Below are positions 7,681 through 16,217 of a stretch of DNA of 37,575 nt, one piece after another. Origin of the DNA: Mycolicibacterium porcinum (GTDB lineage Bacteria; Actinomycetota; Actinomycetes; Mycobacteriales; Mycobacteriaceae); NCBI GenBank assembly GCA_001942045.1, contig MSTD01000036.1, forward strand, positions 25,043 to 62,617, given 5' to 3'. The translations under genes and the position numbers were made by a program. A model generated the notes under the pieces. It worked only from the letters and a program-made list of their open reading frames with translations. It ran no database searches and was not told the origin of the DNA. The first letter of the stretch is position 1. Every line of letters begins with the position of its first letter.

Positions 7681-8565
7681 GTGGTCGACGATCGAACTCA
7701 ACTGCTGGTGGTGGCCCGCACGGCGTATCGCCGAAATGACTGGCGCACCACCTACGAATCCTTCAGCCGCGTCGACGGGGTGCAGGCCCTGGACACCGAC
7801 GATCTCGCCGTGTACGCCGCGGCGGCCTGGCGGCAGGGGCACGGCCGCGAATCCGTTCGGATCAACGAACAGGTGCACAGCCGCCTGGTGCGCACCGACC
7901 CGGTTCAGGCGGCGATGAAGGCCGCAGAGATCGGCTTGGCCTGGTTGGCACGTGGTCATCTTGCGCTGGCCCGCAGTTGGGCGCACCGGGCTCAGGTGCT
8001 GCTCGACGGCATGCCGGAGACCACCGCGCACGGTTACCTCGCATACCTGCTCGCGGTGACCGCGGCCGACGCCGGAGACCAAGCCCAATTCGATGCTGCA
8101 ACACAGCAGTTGGCCGCCGTCGCGGAGAACTTGGGCGATGCCGCACTGGCCACTCTGACGCGGGCACTGACCGGCACGGCGGCCGTCGCAGCCGGCGACC
8201 CGGCCGGGTACGGAGCGCTCGATCAGGTGCTGCTACCGGTGCTCGACGAACCGCTGCCGGTGGAATGGGCGGCCGACGTCTACCGGCGGGCGTTGAGCCT
8301 GGCCCACCGCCAGAACGCGGACGACCGGGTCGCGTCCTGGACGCAATCCATGCAGCGGTGGTGCGATGCCACCGAACCGGAGTCGACCCAGTCGGCGTAT
8401 CGGGCGGTCTGCGACGTGCATCGACTGTCGGTGATCGCCGACGCCGATCCGCATGATCTGGTGCGTCAGGTGATCGGGCTGCGCCGCCTGGTCGCCGACG
8501 TGGATGCGGTGGCGGCAAGCATGGTCGAGGAGTTGCTTTCCCGGAGTGTGGGGCGCGCCCGATAG
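7681..8565 (+). CDS. TPR-like helical protein, LuxR-regulator-type sensor half without DNA-binding domain
   Basis: The product (about 294 aa from GTG 7681) is almost entirely alpha-helical. It opens with a segment of the type ARTAYRRNDWRTTYESFSR followed by LDTDDLAVYAAAAWRQG, which resembles the TPR-like repeats found before the HTH of some actinobacterial LuxR-type regulators. No GerE helix-turn-helix is present at the C-terminus, so it is unlikely to bind DNA by itself. Helical repeats continue through ARGHLALARSWAHRAQVLL and later pairs. Function is not known. The start is uncertain: TTG 7615 would add 22 residues but overlaps the divergent mscR promoter. The stop at 8563-8565 lies within the -10-like element of the next gene. 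Confidence 0.65.
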   Translation: MVDDRTQLLVVARTAYRRNDWRTTYESFSRVDGVQALDTDDLAVYAAAAWRQGHGRESVRINEQVHSRLVRTDPVQAAMKAAEIGLAWLARGHLALARSWAHRAQVLLDGMPETTAHGYLAYLLAVTAADAGDQAQFDAATQQLAAVAENLGDAALATLTRALTGTAAVAAGDPAGYGALDQVLLPVLDEPLPVEWAADVYRRALSLAHRQNADDRVASWTQSMQRWCDATEPESTQSAYRAVCDVHRLSVIADADPHDLVRQVIGLRRLVADVDAVAASMVEELLSRSVGRAR

Positions 8566-8568
8566 ATT
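8563..8568 (+). promoter_or_regulatory. -10-like element of the beta-lactamase-family gene
   Basis: TAGATT ends 8 nt before ATG 8577 and includes the stop codon of the preceding gene. It fits a leaderless start and favours ATG 8577 over the TTG at 8568. Confidence 0.35.
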
Positions 8569-8576
8569 TGCGCGCA

Positions 8577-9407
8577 ATGAATGCCGATGTTCTCGACGTT
8601 ATCGACACCTGGCCGGTTGATTCGGTTGCCGCGGCGGTGGTCGGCCCGTCCGGGGTGCTGGCCAGCCGCGGCGACACGAGCAAGCCCTTCGCGCTGGCGT
8701 CGGTGACCAAGCCGCTCGTGGCGCGGGCCGCGCAGATCGCGATCGAAGAGGGCGCGGTCGAACTCGACACTCCGGCCGGCCCGCCCGGTGCGACGATCCG
8801 TCACCTTCTGGCGCACACGTCGGGCGTGTCCATGCGGTCGGCCGATGTGCTCGCCCGGCCCGGTCAGCGTCGCATCTACTCGAACTATGGATTCGAGCTG
8901 CTGGCCCGCGCGGTCGAGGCGGCCGCCGACATCGAGTTCGGCAGCTACCTCGCAGAGGCGGTCTTCCAGCCGCTGCAGATGTCGGGTTCTGCACTCCTGG
9001 GCGGGGCGGAGGCGGCCGGTTTCGGCGGCGTGTCGACCGTCGCCGACCTGGCGGTGTTCGCCGGGGAGCTGCTGCGGCCGACGCTGGTGTCACAGCAACT
9101 GCACGACGAAGCCGTGACCGTGCAGTTTCCCGGGCTGGACGGGGTGTTGCCAGGGTTCGGTGTGCAGCGCCCGAACGACTGGGGACTCGGCTTCGAACTT
9201 CGGGACGGCAAATCCCCGCACTGGACCGGGTCGGCAAACTCGCCGCGCACGTTCGGTCATTTCGGCCAATCGGGGACGTTTCTGTGGGTCGATCCGGCCG
9301 CTGACCTGGCGTTGGTGGTGCTGACCGACCGTGACTTCGGGGACTGGACCTACCCGCTGTGGCCCGCAATATCTGATGGAGTCCTGAGAGAAAACGGGAC
9401 ACACTAG
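8577..9407 (+). CDS. Serine beta-lactamase/penicillin-binding-like protein (Rv2257c type)
   Basis: This 276-residue protein has the three motifs of class C beta-lactamase/DD-peptidase-like serine hydrolases: SVTK near the N-terminus (nucleophile Ser and Lys), YSN in RRIYSNYGFEL, and HFG in FGHFGQSGTF in place of KTG. The His in the third motif is common in the esterase/EstB-like branch. No signal peptide is visible, so it is probably cytoplasmic and more likely an esterase or amidase than a resistance enzyme. Size and place match Rv2257c (about 272 aa). It begins 11 nt after the stop of the TPR-like gene but may have its own leaderless promoter. Confidence 0.83.
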   Translation: MNADVLDVIDTWPVDSVAAAVVGPSGVLASRGDTSKPFALASVTKPLVARAAQIAIEEGAVELDTPAGPPGATIRHLLAHTSGVSMRSADVLARPGQRRIYSNYGFELLARAVEAAADIEFGSYLAEAVFQPLQMSGSALLGGAEAAGFGGVSTVADLAVFAGELLRPTLVSQQLHDEAVTVQFPGLDGVLPGFGVQRPNDWGLGFELRDGKSPHWTGSANSPRTFGHFGQSGTFLWVDPAADLALVVLTDRDFGDWTYPLWPAISDGVLRENGTH

Positions 9408-9522
9408 CGCAACACTGGCCTCACAAGGCACAATAGACACGCGCGGCACACACAACTGCATGCTCGATCGGAATCACCAGGCCGTTGGGGAAGACGTCCC
9501 TCGTGATCCGAAGGAGTAGCAA

Positions 9523-10035
9523 ATGCGTGCGTCGAATCAGTTCGCCGACGCGGCGACAGGCGTGGTGTATATCCACGCCTCACCCGCGGCGGTATGCCCG
9601 CATGTTGAGTGGGCGTTGTCGTCGACCCTGTCGGCGCGGGCGAATCTGAAGTGGACACCGCAACCGGCCATGCCCGGCCAGTTGCGCGCGGTGACCAACT
9701 GGATCGGACCCGTCGGCACCGGGGCGCAGCTGGCCAATGCCCTGCGCTCCTGGTCAGTGCTGCGCTTCGAGGTGACGGAGGATCCGAGCGCCGGCGTGGA
9801 CGGGCACCGTTGGTGCCACACCCCACAGCTGGGCCTGTGGAGCGGCGCGATGAGCGCCAACGGCGATGTGATGGTCGGCGAGATGCGACTTCGTTCGCTC
9901 ATGGCCGGCGGCGCCGACATGCTGGCAGCTGAACTCGACACGGTGCTGGGCACCGCGTGGGACGAATCGCTCGAGCCGTACCGCAACGGCGGTGACGGTG
10001 CCGAGGTGTCCTGGCTGAGCCGGGGCGTGGGGTAG
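9523..10035 (+). CDS. DUF3145 family protein (Rv2256c type)
   Basis: This 170-residue protein belongs to the actinobacterial family DUF3145, recognised from its N-terminus (NQFADAATGVVYIHASP) and the central HRWCHTPQLGLW segment. It has no signal peptide or membrane helix. Function is unknown; the family is conserved in mycobacteria next to the Rv2257c-like gene. A strong Shine-Dalgarno AAGGAG at 9511-9516 fixes the ATG at 9523, in contrast to the leaderless genes nearby. It converges on the Rv2253-like gene with only 4 bp between stops. Confidence 0.88.
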   Translation: MRASNQFADAATGVVYIHASPAAVCPHVEWALSSTLSARANLKWTPQPAMPGQLRAVTNWIGPVGTGAQLANALRSWSVLRFEVTEDPSAGVDGHRWCHTPQLGLWSGAMSANGDVMVGEMRLRSLMAGGADMLAAELDTVLGTAWDESLEPYRNGGDGAEVSWLSRGVG

Positions 10036-10039
10036 CGCG

Positions 10040-10564
10040 TCAGCCGCGCTGCCAAAGGCAGTAGCCGCTGAGCTTGACCGTGAACATGTGGTCGCTGACC
10101 TCGAAGGTCAGCGGCTGGCCCGACTCGCCGGTGAACGTCGCAGGCTCGGACGTCTTCCCGGCGCCGAGCACGTCGACGACCTCGGCACCGCACCGGGCCT
10201 CGGTGGTCTGCGGACTGCCTGTCCAGGTGCCGGCTTTGGCCTCGGGGTTCCGGCGGCCCTGTCCGTGCAGGATCAGCAGCGGACCGGTGGTCAGCCACCG
10301 GTCCGACGACGGATAGGGGTTATCGGACGGTTTCCATGCCCCGCCACTGCACTGCAGTAGGCGCCGATTGTTGCCGGCCGGACCGTGACCCATGAGAGTC
10401 AGGGCGTCGGAGAGACTTTCGGCGCACGCGCCGTCGGCCTGGGGCGCAGTGGTCTCCGGGGGGCCGGGCGGCACCGGCTCCGGTTCGGCGTGCGCGCAGG
10501 CACTCGTGGTGAGGGCGGTAGCCACGGTCAGGGCCGCCGCGCTCAGTGCCAACGCTCGAAACAT
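10040..10564 (-). CDS. Small secreted protein, Rv2253 type
   Basis: The 174-residue product starts with a typical signal peptide (MFRALALSAAALTVATALTT). It is followed by SAC-AHA-EPEP, which could be cut by signal peptidase I after AHA, or less canonically lipidated at the Cys. The mature part has about five cysteines and a C-terminal FEVSDHMFTVKLSGYCLW segment, compatible with a disulphide-bonded beta domain. It resembles M. tuberculosis Rv2253, a secreted protein of unknown function. The start lies 3 nt from the stop of the neighbouring DUF4185 gene (10568-10570), so it is probably the second gene of that transcript. Confidence 0.75.
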   Translation of the reverse strand: MFRALALSAAALTVATALTTSACAHAEPEPVPPGPPETTAPQADGACAESLSDALTLMGHGPAGNNRRLLQCSGGAWKPSDNPYPSSDRWLTTGPLLILHGQGRRNPEAKAGTWTGSPQTTEARCGAEVVDVLGAGKTSEPATFTGESGQPLTFEVSDHMFTVKLSGYCLWQRG

Positions 10565-10567
10565 CGC

Positions 10568-12826
10568 CTACACCGAAACCGTCTTCATCGTGGACAGGTC
10601 GGTCTGCATCAACCGCACGTTGTAGTCACCCCAGTAGGACAGGTTGTAGTACAGGTAGTGCGAGTTGTCCTCGATCACATTGCCGTTGGCGTCGACCTTG
10701 TTGAAGTAGTCGGTGCCCGACATCGGATGGACCATCGGTGCGTACATTCCGGTGTTGCTCGTCAGGTTGTTGTTCACCAACGTCGTGGTATCCGACCATT
10801 CGCCCTGCGGTGAGTCCGACACCCGCATCACCACATTGTTGCCGCTGTCGGTGTAGAGCACCACGTACTTGCCGAGGTATTCGTTGTATTGCACCGACAT
10901 CTCGCTGACATTGCCGTTGGTGGGCAGGCCGCCGACCCAGATGCCGTTGGCGATCTTGGTGAACAGTCCGAACGTGAAGCAGTCGGCAACCCGGTACAGC
11001 GTGGGCAGCAGATCGGTCCGGTTGGAACCGAATACCGGCTCCGCCGCCGACGGATCGCCGGTGACCCATTGCCCGGCGCCGCTGGAATCCTCACCGGCCC
11101 AGTACTCGTAGGCGTCCAGGTTGGTGATCTGATCCTTCTCGACCCGGGCCACGTACGCCGAACCTTGTCTGCCCGACGGTGTCCCGTACACGTAGACGTA
11201 GGGATCGGTCGGGTCGTCCGACATCACCAGAGCGTTCTGCTGGAAGTGCTCGTCGCCGGGCACGTAGGCCGGTCCGGCCCGGAACCAGCCTGAGGAACGG
11301 ATGGTGTCCGGGTCGACCTGCCAGGTCTTGCCGCCGTCGGTGGAGTAGGCGATGCCCGAGTAGTTGGTGGTCCAGCTGCCCGGGTTGTCCCAGGTTCGGA
11401 TCGACATCACGGTGGCGTACTGCGTGTAGGAGCCGTCCTCGTTCTCGATCGCGATCGCCGAGGTCGGGATCATCGTGTAGGTCCGGCCGAACAGTCCGTC
11501 CTGGCCGGGGTCGTAGATGATCTGGGTGGCGCCGGCCGGCGAGCCACCGGTGCCGTACCACTCGTGAGTTCCGTTGGGGTCGCCGGGATACTGTGCGCCG
11601 GCGTTGATCACCGCATCGCTGAACTGCAGGCCGTTGGACAGATCGGTGTCGGCCGTGCGGAACAACACGTTGTTGCGCCAGTCGCCGGCCATGCCGGGCT
11701 CGCTGTAGGTGTCGCCGAACAGGGTGTAGATGATCGGTTTTCCGGTCACGGGATCGGTGTAGCCGCTGTTCCACATGATGCCCAGATCCGTGCCCGCGAC
11801 GTACCAGTGGTCGGTGTAGCCGACCCCGGTCACCCACCCGAGCTTCTTGGTGTAGTCCGCCAGCGATGCCGGAACCTCAGGTTTGGGGGTCAGGTCATCG
11901 GTCTGCACCGCCGCGTTGGGCGTGGCGGCCATCGGCTGGATGTCGCCCTCGGCGACCACCGAGGCGGCATCCTTGGCTGAGACGACGCGGGAACTCAACG
12001 GGTTGATCGACCGCTCGAATTCCCTACGCGTCCAAGCCATCATCGCCCACAGCGCGGGGGACTGGGCGGGTGCCACCGGGCTGGTACCGGCACCGAAGGT
12101 CGACAGGCCGGCGACGCTCAGCAGTGCTGAGACCACCGGCGGTGCGGCGATCTTGGTCGCCGTCGGCTCGGGGGTGGACACCGGCGTCGCCGCGACGAAC
12201 GGGTTTTCGTTAGCGACGGTGGGGGTGTCGATCGACGTGACCTCGGAGCGCAGTGTCGAGATCACGTCGCGGCTGCGCTGATCGATGTTCTCGGTTGCCT
12301 CCTTGAGCCGAACCACCACGGTCTTGGGCCGTTGCGCGCGCTGTAGGTCAGGCGCAGTGGTCGCGGCCTCCGGGACGATCCGCGCAGCCTCGGGCTTCCG
12401 GCCCGTGTCGGCCTTGTCGCCGGTGTCCGGGCTGTTGGTGAGCGTGCCCTGAATCTTGCTCCGGGCCTTGGGCGTCCGGGTGCCTACCGGCGTGCGCGCG
12501 GATTCCAGCCGGCTCTGGGTCTGCTTGATCGCGTCGCCGACGTCGTTCAGCCCGGACTCGACATCTTTGCGGAGCCGCTCGCTGATCTTCGACAGCGTGC
12601 CGGACGGTGTGGCGGTCGCGGGCTTCTTGGTGCCCGAAGGATTGCCAGGGGTCTTCTTCTGCCCGGGGCTTGAGGTGGAGCTGTCGGAACTCCCGGCGGC
12701 GGATTTGCCAGGATCGCCGGACCCGCCTTCGGCCCAGGCGATTCCGGTCCCGGAGGTCAACGCGGTGCCGATGCCGAGGGCGACGGCCAATGCGCCGACG
12801 CGGCCGATGTATTTGGTCGATTCCAT
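10568..12826 (-). CDS. Secreted DUF4185-domain protein with long low-complexity linker
   Basis: From ATG 12826, preceded by CGGAG, the protein is 752 aa. Residues 1-33 are a signal peptide of the form YIGRVGALAVALGIG...GIAWA, a conserved export module I associate with many mycobacterial secreted proteins. Residues about 35-320 are Ser/Pro/Thr/Lys-rich with little predicted fold. The remaining about 430 residues form a DUF4185 domain with segments such as LGWVTGVGYTDHW, LFGDTYSEPG and YMAPMVHP-like repeats, a beta-propeller-like, glycosidase-related fold. Substrate and role are unknown; an extracellular carbohydrate-binding or hydrolytic function is inference. The GTG-type start 24 nt upstream would put eight residues ahead of the signal peptide and is less likely. 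Confidence 0.8.
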   Translation of the reverse strand: MESTKYIGRVGALAVALGIGTALTSGTGIAWAEGGSGDPGKSAAGSSDSSTSSPGQKKTPGNPSGTKKPATATPSGTLSKISERLRKDVESGLNDVGDAIKQTQSRLESARTPVGTRTPKARSKIQGTLTNSPDTGDKADTGRKPEAARIVPEAATTAPDLQRAQRPKTVVVRLKEATENIDQRSRDVISTLRSEVTSIDTPTVANENPFVAATPVSTPEPTATKIAAPPVVSALLSVAGLSTFGAGTSPVAPAQSPALWAMMAWTRREFERSINPLSSRVVSAKDAASVVAEGDIQPMAATPNAAVQTDDLTPKPEVPASLADYTKKLGWVTGVGYTDHWYVAGTDLGIMWNSGYTDPVTGKPIIYTLFGDTYSEPGMAGDWRNNVLFRTADTDLSNGLQFSDAVINAGAQYPGDPNGTHEWYGTGGSPAGATQIIYDPGQDGLFGRTYTMIPTSAIAIENEDGSYTQYATVMSIRTWDNPGSWTTNYSGIAYSTDGGKTWQVDPDTIRSSGWFRAGPAYVPGDEHFQQNALVMSDDPTDPYVYVYGTPSGRQGSAYVARVEKDQITNLDAYEYWAGEDSSGAGQWVTGDPSAAEPVFGSNRTDLLPTLYRVADCFTFGLFTKIANGIWVGGLPTNGNVSEMSVQYNEYLGKYVVLYTDSGNNVVMRVSDSPQGEWSDTTTLVNNNLTSNTGMYAPMVHPMSGTDYFNKVDANGNVIEDNSHYLYYNLSYWGDYNVRLMQTDLSTMKTVSV

Positions 12827-12874
12827 GACGCTCCGTACCAGTCCACTCAATCAAAACCCCGGCCCAGACGAAAC

Positions 12875-12897
12875 GTACCGTGCGCCGTTCACGGTGT
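12875..12897 (-). terminator. Weak hairpin between the Baeyer-Villiger monooxygenase and DUF4185 genes
   Basis: ACCGTG (12877-12882) and CACGGT (12890-12895) form a 6-bp stem, extendable by two G-T pairs, with a 7-nt loop. There is no T-tract. It sits downstream of the monooxygenase stop and could attenuate read-through into the DUF4185 gene. Confidence 0.25.
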
Positions 12898-12951
12898 CGG
12901 GCAAACACGCCGAATCGCCGAAAACCGGGCCTGAACTGCGAAGGTGCGCCG

Positions 12952-14406
12952 TCACCTGATCCGGTAGTGGGTCGGGTCGGGTTCGGTCAGCATCCGGGTG
13001 AGCGTGGCCCGGTCGAATGGCCACAGGTCGATGGTCCCGGCGTCGGTGAAGTACCACGAATTGCAGCCGGTGTTCCAGACCGTCGGTCCGAGTCCGTCGG
13101 CGACGGCGGTGTTGAATTCGTCGGTGGCCTCCTCGGTCACCTCGACCTCGGAGAGTTCGGCGTTCTCAAACCGCTTGAGCCAGCTCACGATGTAGCGGGC
13201 GGTTAGCTCGGCCGAGTACTGCAGCGGGATCGACCCGGTCGGCGAGTTCGGACCCAGCACGGTGAACAGGTTCGGAAAGCCGGGGATCGCCGTCATGCGA
13301 TACGCCCGCGGGCCCTTCACCCAGGCCTCGTCGAGTGTGATGCTGTCACGGCCCACCACGGTCATGGGCCGCATGTAGTTGTGCGCCTGAAATCCGGTGG
13401 CCAGCACCACGACATCCACCTCATGGTGCCTGCCGTCGGCGGTGCGGATGCCGTCGGCGGTGAACTCCTCGATGGGGTCATCGATCAGGCGGGCGTTGGG
13501 GCGCTTGATGGCTCGGTAATACGAGCCCGAGACCACCTGCCGCTTGCACAACGGCTCGTAGTCCGGGGTGAGTTTCGCGCGGAGTGTGCGGTCACGGACC
13601 TGGGCGGCCAGGCTCCAGCGGGCATAGGCCTGGACCAGTTTGCGTCGCCACGACGGCGTGGTCACAACGTCGGCGAGGATTTGCGATCCCCACTGCAGCC
13701 GCGCGTAGAGGAAGTCATGCCACCTCGGCCTGCGGCGCAGCACCTTGGCGAGGAGCGATGACTGCGGTAGCGACATCGGCGCCCACAGGATCCACTGCGG
13801 AGAGCGCGCAAAGTGCAGCAGAGTGTGGGCTTTCGGTTGTAGAGCCGAGACCACCTGCACGCCAGTTGATCCCGTGCCGATCACAGCGACCCGCCTGCCG
13901 TCGGTGACCAGCTCCGGATCCCACCGCGCGGTGTGCACGATCGGTCCAGCGAAGGTGTCCATTCCAGGGATATCGGGTATCGACGGGTGATGCAGTACGC
14001 CGGTGGCGCAGATGACGAAGTCGGCCGTCAGGGTGTCTCCGGCGGCGGTGATGAGCGTCCACGACGTGGTGGCGCTGTCATAGCGGGCCTCGACCACTTC
14101 GGTGTCGCAGCGCAGATGGGAGTCGAGTCCGAATCGTTCGACGACGTCGCGGTGGTAGCGCTGAATGTCGCTGCCGCTGGCCCAGATGTGCCTCCAGTCC
14201 GGTTTGGGTGCGAACGAGAACTGGTAGATCTGTGACGGGACGTCGCACGTGAGCCCCGGATAGCGGTTCCAGTGCCAGACCCCGCCGACATCCGAACCCT
14301 TTTCCAGGATCACGAAATTCGTGAATCCGGCTTGTTTGAGCGTGTAGGCGGTGGCGATGCCGGCCATCCCCGCGCCGATGATGACGATGCGGACCTCGCG
14401 GCTCAT
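12952..14406 (-). CDS. Baeyer-Villiger-type FAD monooxygenase
   Basis: The 484-residue enzyme begins VRIVIIGAGMAGIATAY (FAD Rossmann motif). It contains FAGPIVHTARWD, an exact match to the Baeyer-Villiger signature FxGxxxHxxxW(P/D), and has a second NADPH Rossmann motif VIGTGSTGVQV. This supports conversion of a ketone to an ester or lactone with NADPH and O2. Near the C-terminus WYFTDAGTIDLWPF is typical of the mycobacterial branch that includes MymA/EthA. The ATG at 14406 overlaps the stop of a patatin remnant (ATGA, 14403-14406), which itself overlaps the SDR gene, so all are one operon. The longer open frame upstream is not used, because it crosses those coding regions without homology. 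Confidence 0.9.
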   Translation of the reverse strand: MSREVRIVIIGAGMAGIATAYTLKQAGFTNFVILEKGSDVGGVWHWNRYPGLTCDVPSQIYQFSFAPKPDWRHIWASGSDIQRYHRDVVERFGLDSHLRCDTEVVEARYDSATTSWTLITAAGDTLTADFVICATGVLHHPSIPDIPGMDTFAGPIVHTARWDPELVTDGRRVAVIGTGSTGVQVVSALQPKAHTLLHFARSPQWILWAPMSLPQSSLLAKVLRRRPRWHDFLYARLQWGSQILADVVTTPSWRRKLVQAYARWSLAAQVRDRTLRAKLTPDYEPLCKRQVVSGSYYRAIKRPNARLIDDPIEEFTADGIRTADGRHHEVDVVVLATGFQAHNYMRPMTVVGRDSITLDEAWVKGPRAYRMTAIPGFPNLFTVLGPNSPTGSIPLQYSAELTARYIVSWLKRFENAELSEVEVTEEATDEFNTAVADGLGPTVWNTGCNSWYFTDAGTIDLWPFDRATLTRMLTEPDPTHYRIR

Positions 14407-14579
14407 CGGGCCGCCTCGCTGACGGCGAGCGCACGCCGGACCGTGTTCGGCGCGGTGCGCATCGATGCTTCGGCATTGCCCGGATCCCAACCCGTCTGTT
14501 CGGCCAGTGCGTGCAGGGCCGCGACCGTCCACGCACCTCCGATGGTGCCGCCGCAGCCGATCACCAATGCCGTCGTCAT
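14403..14579 (-). pseudogene. Remnant of a patatin-like phospholipase gene
   Basis: A 58-codon frame starts at ATG 14579, overlapping the SDR stop, and ends overlapping the monooxygenase start. Its first about 35 residues (TTALVIGCGGTIGGAW, then a helix ending QTGWDPGNAE) match the N-terminal beta strand, glycine-rich oxyanion loop and first helix of patatin-like phospholipases. The GxSxG nucleophile and the rest of the roughly 250-residue domain are missing. The last about 20 residues (MRTAPNTVRRALAVSEAAR) may be the original C-terminus joined by an in-frame internal deletion. It cannot be catalytic. Its retained overlaps suggest that it now serves only to couple translation across the operon. 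Confidence 0.6.
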
Positions 14580-15460
14580 GGCTTCATCTCGGAATCCGTC
14601 TGGGCGGCATGGGAGTTCGCGTGCCGATCGATGCGCTGCTGGTAGTCGGACCGGCCCTGCTCGTCCAGGGCGGTCAGGGCACGGCGGTCGTCGACCCTGG
14701 TTCTCACGGCCCGCTGGACCGCTTCGGGGACCAGCGCGTCGACCAGGGCCCACCCGGGGGCAACCCAACCCGGGACCGACGTACGGGCGGCGCGGGTGCG
14801 TACGGTCTTGAGGATCGCCAGCGCGACGTCGTCGGGATCCACGGTGGGAAGGCCGTTTCCGAGCGGCACGCCCGAGGCGAGCTCGGTGCGAACCGCCGAC
14901 GGCAGAACAGCCGACACCGACACCCCGGTGCCGGAGTACTCACGACGTGCCGCCAGCGAGGCGCCCAGGGCCGCGAACTTGCTGGCGTTGTAGCTCACCA
15001 TGCCCGGGATCGGGATCATGCCCGCCATCGAGGCCACGTTGACGATGTGCCCGCGGCCGCGGGCGACCATCGACGGGATCACCGCACGCATACCGTTGAG
15101 CACGCCGCGCACGTTGACGTCGAGGATCAGATCGGTGGTGGCCTCGGGTTCGGTGTCGAACGGCCCGAGCGGCATGACCCCGGCGTTGTTCACCAGGATG
15201 TCGATGCCGCCCGACTCTCCGACCGCGTCCGCGACGAAGCGGTCCCACGACGATCGCTGCGTGACGTCGAGGTAGGCCGCACGGCAGTGGGGGATACCGG
15301 CCGCGGTCGTCGCGGCGACCTCGGCATCGACGTCGCCGATCCGTACCGTCGCGCCGCGGGCGGAGAACAGCTCCGCTGTCTTGGCGCCGATGCCACGGGC
15401 CCCGCCGGTGACGACGACGACCGCCCCGTCCACCGACGGCTGCCGCTGTGAAAACCGCAC
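14576..15460 (-). CDS. Short-chain dehydrogenase/reductase (classical, C-terminally extended)
   Basis: This 294-residue SDR has the cofactor motif TGGARGIG, followed by an aspartate (RIGDVDAE) that favours NAD(H), NNAG, and the catalytic Ser...YNASK tetrad. The C-terminal extension (about 50 residues, ending SEMKP) is typical of mycobacterial SDRs paired with Baeyer-Villiger enzymes, such as the Rv3085 type in the mymA locus. The likely job is interconversion of an alcohol and the ketone substrate of the downstream monooxygenase. GTG 15460 is preceded by an excellent ribosome-binding site, AGGGGAGG, 6 nt upstream. It is divergent from the tetR gene and first in its operon. Confidence 0.9.
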   Translation of the reverse strand: MRFSQRQPSVDGAVVVVTGGARGIGAKTAELFSARGATVRIGDVDAEVAATTAAGIPHCRAAYLDVTQRSSWDRFVADAVGESGGIDILVNNAGVMPLGPFDTEPEATTDLILDVNVRGVLNGMRAVIPSMVARGRGHIVNVASMAGMIPIPGMVSYNASKFAALGASLAARREYSGTGVSVSAVLPSAVRTELASGVPLGNGLPTVDPDDVALAILKTVRTRAARTSVPGWVAPGWALVDALVPEAVQRAVRTRVDDRRALTALDEQGRSDYQQRIDRHANSHAAQTDSEMKP

Positions 15461-15566
15461 GTCATGCCTCCCCTGAAGTCACTCCGGACCAATTCGCATA
15501 CTGACGGTATCTGAATACTTTGAGTTAATTCAATACCCAAAGTGCACTGCGATCTATCATCAGCGC
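15461..15566. promoter_or_regulatory. Divergent control region between the SDR operon and the tetR-esterase operon
   Basis: This stretch is far more A+T-rich than its surroundings. For tetR, TATCAT (15555-15560) lies 6 nt before ATG 15567. Possible regulator half-sites are ATAC (15498-15501), GTAT (15507-15510), ATAC (15515-15518) and ATAC (15533-15536), with two AATAC copies 18 bp apart. In addition ACTTTG (15517-15522) and CAAAGT (15538-15543) form an inverted repeat. The product of the adjacent tetR is the obvious candidate ligand. The exact operator cannot be fixed by eye. Confidence 0.55.
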
Positions 15567-16202
15567 ATGCCGCGGCTGACCAGGGCTCAACGCCAGGAAC
15601 AGACGCGGGCCGAGCTGTTGCAGGCGGCCAAAGAGCGCTTCCTGAGCCACGGCTACGCCGCCACGAGCCTCGAAGACATCGCCGACGACGCGGGCTTCTC
15701 CAAGGGCGCGGTGTACTCCAACTTCGGCAGCAAGCCCAATCTGTGTCGCGACGTCCTCGAGCTGATTCACCGCGAGAAGTTCGCCGAGATGGCCGAGCTC
15801 GCGATCTCGGACGCTGACCTCGACAGTCGGGTGAGCGCCTTGGGTGCCTGGTTCGAGCGGACCGCGGGCGATGTCGGCTGGACCATGCTCGAGCTCGAAT
15901 TCGCGGTGCTGTCGCGGAACAATCCTGAGCTGGCCGAGATGGTCACGGCGCTGCGCAACGAGGCGGCGCACATGGTCCTCGATGTGCTGCAGTCGATGTC
16001 GGCCGAACTCGGCCTCACCGAAGCGCAATTGGCGAACAACGACGTCGCGGCGAGCCTGGAGGATCTCGGCAATCTCCTGCTCAGCGCCGGGATCGGCCTC
16101 GGCATCCAGCGGGCCATCGACCCGTCCGTTCCGGCCCGCCCGTTCACCGACGCATTCGGCCATCTGGTGAAACTGCTTGCCGCCCTGGGATCACCGAAAT
16201 AA
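15567..16202 (+). CDS. TetR-family regulator of the SDR/monooxygenase/esterase cassette
   Basis: The 211-residue protein has the N-terminal TetR DNA-binding domain: RAELLQAAKERFLSHGYAAT, then SLEDIADDAGFSKGAVYSNFGSK with the recognition helix ending YSNFGSK. The C-terminal domain is a helical ligand-binding/dimer domain with no close specificity clue. ATG 15567 is leaderless-like, 6 nt after TATCAT. It is divergent from the SDR operon and 15 bp ahead of the esterase gene, so it probably controls both transcripts in response to a substrate or product of the pathway. Confidence 0.9.
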   Translation: MPRLTRAQRQEQTRAELLQAAKERFLSHGYAATSLEDIADDAGFSKGAVYSNFGSKPNLCRDVLELIHREKFAEMAELAISDADLDSRVSALGAWFERTAGDVGWTMLELEFAVLSRNNPELAEMVTALRNEAAHMVLDVLQSMSAELGLTEAQLANNDVAASLEDLGNLLLSAGIGLGIQRAIDPSVPARPFTDAFGHLVKLLAALGSPK

Positions 16203-16217
16203 CCCGAAGGAGTTTGG

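Noticed and set aside
12952..14532. Longer start of the Baeyer-Villiger monooxygenase upstream of 14406
   Set aside because: The added residues lack homology and come from antiphase reading of the patatin remnant; ATG 14406 begins two residues before the FAD-binding strand.
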